Shown here in pieces: positions 59,417-64,000 of a stretch of DNA of 64,000 nt. Source of the DNA: Uranotaenia lowii. Lineage: Eukaryota > Arthropoda > Insecta > Diptera > Culicidae. The DNA lies in contig NC_073692.1 in assembly GCF_029784155.1 (NCBI RefSeq), forward strand, positions 274,455,413 through 274,519,412, in the 5' to 3' direction. Both the position numbers and the translations under genes were made by a program. Each line of letters opens with the position of its first letter. Position 1 is the stretch's first letter. The notes beneath the pieces were generated by a model, which saw only the letters and a program-made list of their open reading frames with translations, was not told the DNA's origin and ran no database searches.

Positions 59417-59838
59417 TACATAAAAAAGATATTCTTCTACGCTTATGATTTAAATTTTGTCCTGTTCTTCCACGTGGAAAAATTTTTTTTGATGAAACAT
59501 CAATAAGTCAATTTTTTTTTATTTCCACATCTGAAATTGCTTTAAAATAACTAAATCAACTATGAAATTTCAGTTTTGGGTCAACTCATAAACTTTGCTC
59601 GTTATCTAGTCAATTTGGATTTAGTGGCCAACGTTTCCCCACAGTTTTTCAAAATAAAAATTTAATTACTTTTTTTTAACAGTCAGAATTCAGAATTATT
59701 GTATTTAAAAATTTAAAAAATATTTGCTCAAACTTTAAAAATGTAGATAACCTTTCCATTTTTTTCTTTTCATCTTTCATAATAAAGAAATTATGAAGCA
59801 AAGAAAAAAAGTGGCCCAAGATACCCCACACTCATACC

Positions 59839-60195
59839 AATTCTTTCATACAGCTGAATTGAATTTCTTACATATTTTTTTCTATTTTTTTAATCACCTA
59901 TTTTGGAGCTATGAGGTGTTGTCGGTTAACCATTGTTTCTTTTGAAGAAATTCATGGTTTTCACGGTTTTTCTTTCTTTCTTTGATATCTCATATTTTTC
60001 TAAAACTTTCCATCACTTTCGAACATTTGAAGGTTGACTCACCGTTAGTTATGTTTTGACTTAGTTTATCGACGTTAACGGTGAATAGAGATGGCCTCTA
60101 AACTGATGGCCGATAACTAATAAACAAACATACAAATAATGTTATTAAAATTTAATAAATGTTTGAAAGGTGTATCAGAGCACAACGCGTCAGGT
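59839..60195. other. SINE 3' part and a Helitron 3' end remnant
   Basis: At 59965-60025 the TTTCTTTCTTTGATATCTCA and TTTTTCTAAAACTTTCCATC blocks of the second SINE family occur. At 60160-60195 GAAAGGTGTATCAGAGCACA, then ACGCGTCAGGTTGT, matches the last 30 bases of the first Helitron with several changes, including loss of the CTAG. Confidence 0.5.
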
Positions 60196-61687
60196 TGTGG
60201 AAATTAAGAAAGAACAGCCTTAGGACTTTCGCATGATTTTCGAATAAGATAAAATCGGATAGGTGATTCTGTTTAGTGTTTGCTAATACTTTCAAACAAA
60301 ATCTTTAGCTCGCAGCGGGTGCCTGAAATCCATGCAAAAGAAGCCACGAAATAACACCACCGTAAATCAGAACTCCCCTTCCTAGACCTACGATTTCCCC
60401 AAAACTGAAAGGTAGGCAAAAGAAGGAAATTATTAATTGGCACCACTCGACGACACTTTACTTTGGAATTTGTCATCACCCCACACAGCCCAGGAATGGG
60501 GGCCGTTTTTTGTCTTTCTTTTGGTCTCTGAAACCGATGATGACGGTCGCGCGAATGAACGACTCTACTTCCAAATCCAAAATATGATCCAGTGGCTGGT
60601 GGCCAGTGTCTATCGAAAGTCACAGCATTCCGCCTTCATTCCGTCCCATCGCCATTCCTGAATTATTCCCGTGTCAAGACTCTCCAGGCTAAACACGACA
60701 CGCATAATCAATAGCGAGCAATCGAGTGGAACCGTTCGTTTACGAATCTATCTCGATGGCCGTTCTCGAGTTGTTGATCTGCAGAAAAACCGGACCGTGG
60801 TGGGTAAAAGCGGAAAGAATCAGCCAGTCAGCCAACCAAAGTGTCACCAAGCGATTTCCGCCCTCTTGCCTTCCACTAGTAGTCATCCCATGGGCCATTT
60901 GGCCGTCTAAATCCCATCCGAATCAGGCCAGGTTCCAGCCTGGTGATTTGAGTGCTACGATGACGACTTCGACGTTCCTGCTTCTATTAAACGACAAGAT
61001 TCGGCAGCCAATCGGGAGAAACAGGCAGGGAGAAGAAAACGAACGACAAACGAGTGTTATCAATGGGCGTACAATTTTATTAATGTTAATGAGTGCCATT
61101 GAAAATTCTAGTTTCAGATTTATTGTGTGTAATTTGGCTGAATTAAATTCGATTTATTTTGCTGCCCGTTGCTGGGACTGGCCTTGCTTGTATTCCGGGC
61201 AGTGTCGTGGCATGGATTCAAACCAGGTGATGGGGAGCCAAGCGGCTTCACCTGCCTGTTGACGGTTTGTCACCTCACCACCATCAGAGAGAGAATCGAT
61301 GATGGGAAAGTCGGCCAGCCAGGGTCAATCGTTTGTTTTGAAGACCGGTATATTTTATGGGCTGGAAGTTTGGGTTCCTGTCAGCGATTAATTATACCAT
61401 TGAAAGGCAGTACAGATTTATTCTTGAATCGAATTTCTGGATAAACTTTGGTAACTATTCTGTTCTTAACTGATCAAATTTAAGTAATAATACAATCACG
61501 AACATCATATTTTAAAACAAAAATATTCATTCATCCTTTGATTTCATGGGTTTTTTTTTAAACAACTGGAAGCAATGAAAAGGGAAAATTTGGGAAAAAC
61601 GATCATCCGGGATGCTTATTTTCTCCAATTAAAGACTAATTTTCTGCTTTGAATCACGAATTTAAAATGTTTATTTCAATGTCTCTA
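60196..61687. other. Single-copy-looking stretch, GC-richer
   Basis: The balanced composition from 60.28 to 61.44 kb and overlapping open frames on both strands (60273-60661, 60671-61262) could hint at host exons, but I find no domain, consistent splice sites or start context. Confidence 0.35.
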
Positions 61688-61689
61688 TA

Positions 61690-62662
61690 GGGGAGAGTGG
61701 GGATACTTGATCCCCTTTTCTTATTTTCACCATATCTTTCTGGAAAAATTTAGCAACTCACCGTCTTTGACATTTTCTGACAGCTTGTAACTTCAAGTTT
61801 CTATGCTCCAAAAATTAGATCGATACTTGAACCTATTGATGAACTAGAAGCATTTTCGTGGGAGTCAAAAAATTGCGATTTTCTGAAGTTAGGGGAGACC
61901 TGATCCCCTTATGAAGGAGACTTGATCTTTTATTCAGGAAGCCCTAATCCTTGTATAAAAATCAAACAAAACCCCAAGATAGAATGGTTATTGACTATTT
62001 TGGTGATGTTTGTTCTCATTTCACAATTTATAGCAGACATAAGAAGAAAATTCTATAACTTTGTCTCAACGCTAATAACATTGCATACTAAAAGGCGCAA
62101 TTTTTTATAATTAAGAGAAAATTAATTATTTTTGATCTTATCTTCAGACAATTGTTTGATAAATATTAGTTTTGGATAGATATGAGTAATTTCGTAATCA
62201 GCAATCATAACGATCAATTCAGAAGAAGTATACGCCGTTTGGAAGGGGGATCAATTGTACCCAACTCTAGGGGATCAATTGTACCCATAATCAACATTTT
62301 AGAAAACCTCTTTTGAAAAAAGGTGAGAGTTTTTCATTGCTTTGAAAATATGGCATCATGAAGTTGATTTTACGCTCATACGATTGATACATTGGAACAA
62401 ATATTTGTTTCGTAATTTCCCCATGTAAGGAACATTTTAAAATGATGAAAAAAGATCTTCAAGTTACATTTTGTGAAATTTTTCAAACAAAGTTTAATTA
62501 CTCGAACAATTGTTTTGTTAAAATTTTTTAAACTACACGCATTGTTATTTTGCTCATTTTCGCACATTTTTCTAGAACATTTGATCTTTGTAAGACATTC
62601 CAGTTTCGAGATATAGCTAAGGAATCAAGTATCCCCAGGGATCAAGTATCCTCATTCTCCCC
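61690..62662. mobile_element. TA-flanked TIR element (GGGGAGAGTGGGG ends), copy 2
   Basis: Ends GGGGAGAGTGGGGATACTTG and (complement of right) GGGGAGAATGAGGATACTTG. TA lies at 61688-61689 and 62663-62664. It is an inverted copy of 57530-59416 without the inner insertion. The frame at 61922-62110 is not conserved between the copies. Confidence 0.85.
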
Positions 62663-62730
62663 TACACTTTTTTTGTAATTTTTTTTTGTATGAACACATA
62701 TAACTCAAGGAGTTCACTTTCATATTAAAG

Positions 62731-64000
62731 GGTGGTACGGTCAAAATTTGGTCAATATCAACTTGACGTATTTCTTTCAATTTTGCATTTAAAAAAAAAC
62801 GTGAACACCCCTCATTTTGAAGGTGTGTGTGTGTAGAATGTTGCTCCTATTTTGATTTTGGAATTCACTCTTCAGTTGTCAAAATGCCGTCGAAAGAAGA
62901 AAAGCAGCGTATCAAAATTTTGCTCGCGCATCGCGAAAATCCGAGCTACTTGCACGCAAAGCTGGCAAAATCGCTAAAAGTTGCCAAATCAACCGTTACA
63001 AATGTAATTAAAGTGTTTTGGGAACGTTTGTCGACAGCCAGGAAGTCTGGATCGGCGAAATCGAAAACCGGAAGCCGCTGAGACGAAAAAGAGAGTTTCC
63101 GGTAGTTTTAAGCGAAACCCTAACCTCTCTCTCCGAGATGCCGCAAATAAGCATCGAGCCAAAAAACGAGCCGGACTATCGACTTACAAGAAGGTCGTGA
63201 CTCCAAATCGCGATGCTAAACAAAATACGACGGCCAAAACGCGATCCCGGAGGCTGAACACGACGATGCTGACGAAGTTTGACTGCGTGGTAATGGACGA
63301 CGAAACCTACGTCAAAGCCGGCTACAAGCAGCTTCCAGGACAGGAGTTCTATACGGCAATAGGAAGGGGAAAGGTAGCAGATATTTTCAAGCACATGAAA
63401 CTGTTAAAGTTCGCGAAGAAATATCTGGTTTGGTAAGCCATCTGTACCTGTGGCTTGAAAAGCAGCATTTTCATAGCTTCCGGGACTGTCAACCAAGAAA
63501 TTTACGTGAAAGAGTGTTTGAATAAACGTCTGCTGCCTTTCCTGAAGAAACATGGTTGTTCCGTACTGTTTTGGCCGGATTTGGCATCTTGCCATTACGG
63601 TAAAAAGGCCATGGAGTGGTACGGCGCGCCGCCAACAACGTGCAGGTGGTTCCCAAGGACAAGAACCCTCCCAACACGTCAGAGCTCCGCCCAATTGAGA
63701 AATACTGGGCTGGTGTCAGGCGGAACCAAAAGAAGACCAAAAAAAAATGCTAAGGGCGAGCAGCAGTTCAAGACAAACTGGCTTTCTGCGGCGAAAAAGG
63801 TGGAAAAGGTGACTGTACAAAATCTGATGGCAGGGGTTAGCGTAAGGTCCGGCAACTCGGATTTGGAAAAGCGGAACTGAATATTTTTCCTGAATTTTAT
63901 ACAAATTAAACTTGAAAAAAAAAATTTGATTTGATTTTTTAAATAAACGATTTCACCGATTTACACGCGTTTCCCTTGACCAAATTTTGACCGTATCACC
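62731..64000 (+). mobile_element. mariner element, DD37E type, nearly complete
   Basis: 25-bp inverted repeats at 62731-62755 and 63976-64000 differ at one base (GGTGGTACGGTCAAAATTTG versus GGTGATACGG...). The left repeat may extend to AAGGGTG, giving TA at 62725-62726; the right flank lies beyond the window. It holds the transposase pseudogene at 62884-63880. Confidence 0.9.
62884..63880 (+). pseudogene. mariner DD37E-type transposase
   Basis: It starts MPSKEEKQRIKILLAHRENP with an N-terminal helix-turn-helix (LAKSLKVAKSTVTNVIK). The catalytic parts are VMDDETYVKA (first Asp, ~63293), FWPDLASCHYG (second Asp, ~63575) and LRPIEKYW (Glu, ~63695), about 37 residues after the second Asp, the spacing that names the group. 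Lesions: a frame change near 63080, an in-frame TAA at 63434-63436 (a CAA-to-TAA transition in the segment after KYLVW), and two frame changes near 63630 and 63745. About 330 residues are recognisable, close to full family length. The enzyme would cut and paste at TA sites, but this copy cannot make it. Confidence 0.9.

Larger units (their letters stand above)
57308..59838. mobile_element. Outermost TIR element of a three-deep nest
   Basis: Left end GGGAGAGTGGGGTAACGTGG, continuing GCCAC. Two inverted partners lie to the right: GTGGCCAACGTTTCCCCAC (59625-59643) and GTGGCCCAAGATACCCCACA (59811-59830). Which one is the true end is unclear; the outer one is used here. No target duplication is certain. 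It contains the element at 57530-59416. Confidence 0.6.

Noticed and set aside
60273..61444. A host gene in the GC-richer stretch
   Set aside because: Frames overlap on both strands, and I could find no consistent exon structure or domain.
1..64000. LTR retrotransposon or integrated viral sequence
   Set aside because: No long terminal repeats, protease-integrase order or viral protein signature was seen.

Overview
The window is AT-rich eukaryotic DNA dominated by transposable elements, many nested in one another. The set suggests a nematoceran fly, most likely a culicine mosquito. It holds DD37E-type mariner copies (a group known from mosquitoes), two copies of a tRNA-derived SINE resembling the mosquito Feilai type, Helitrons with insect-style ends, a Penelope-like element, APE-type non-LTR retrotransposons and many transposase-less inverted-repeat elements. 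This is inference from element types; no database search was possible. I saw no bacterial, plasmid or viral genes and no LTR retrotransposon.

Host genes are nearly absent. The best candidate is the 3' end of a spliced plus-strand gene at 258-896 (four exons with matching phases). GC-richer single-copy stretches (about 18.3-19.7, 35.7-36.4, 45.7-46.1, 52.1-52.9 and 60.2-61.4 kb) carry no convincing gene and may be host intergenic or intronic DNA.

Layout: 0-9 kb, gene end, small inverted-repeat elements, a 1.2-kb element with 4-bp target duplications, an endonuclease fragment of a non-LTR element and a SINE. 9.5-17.7 kb, a palindromic element, a TA-flanked palindrome invaded by a hAT MITE with 8-bp duplications, a TIR element with a small ORF, a strong hairpin, a deleted Tc1 transposase and a non-LTR 3' end. 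19.8-25.2 kb, a 5.4-kb Helitron made of ~150-bp repeats and invaded by a 1.8-kb palindrome. 25.5-35.3 kb, minisatellite, mariner remnant, SINE, TA-flanked element, 163-bp satellite, second Helitron and another TA-flanked element. 36.8-38.6 kb, a hAT-type element. 39.4-43.7 kb, SINE, mariner remnant and a non-LTR element split by a TA-flanked element that itself holds a possible spliced minus-strand gene end. 44.6-51.8 kb, a TA-flanked element, a non-LTR fragment and a Penelope-like element with intact RT and GIY-YIG domains, a hammerhead-like motif and an inverted 5' end. 54.1-56.3 kb, a large non-LTR RT pseudogene. 57.3-62.7 kb, a nest of three TIR families plus a second copy of the middle one. 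62.7-64.0 kb, an almost complete mariner element running to the window edge.

No genes here work together as a pathway. The autonomous-type coding regions are mostly broken; only the Penelope RT-endonuclease frame is long and uninterrupted. The short elements presumably depend on enzymes encoded elsewhere.
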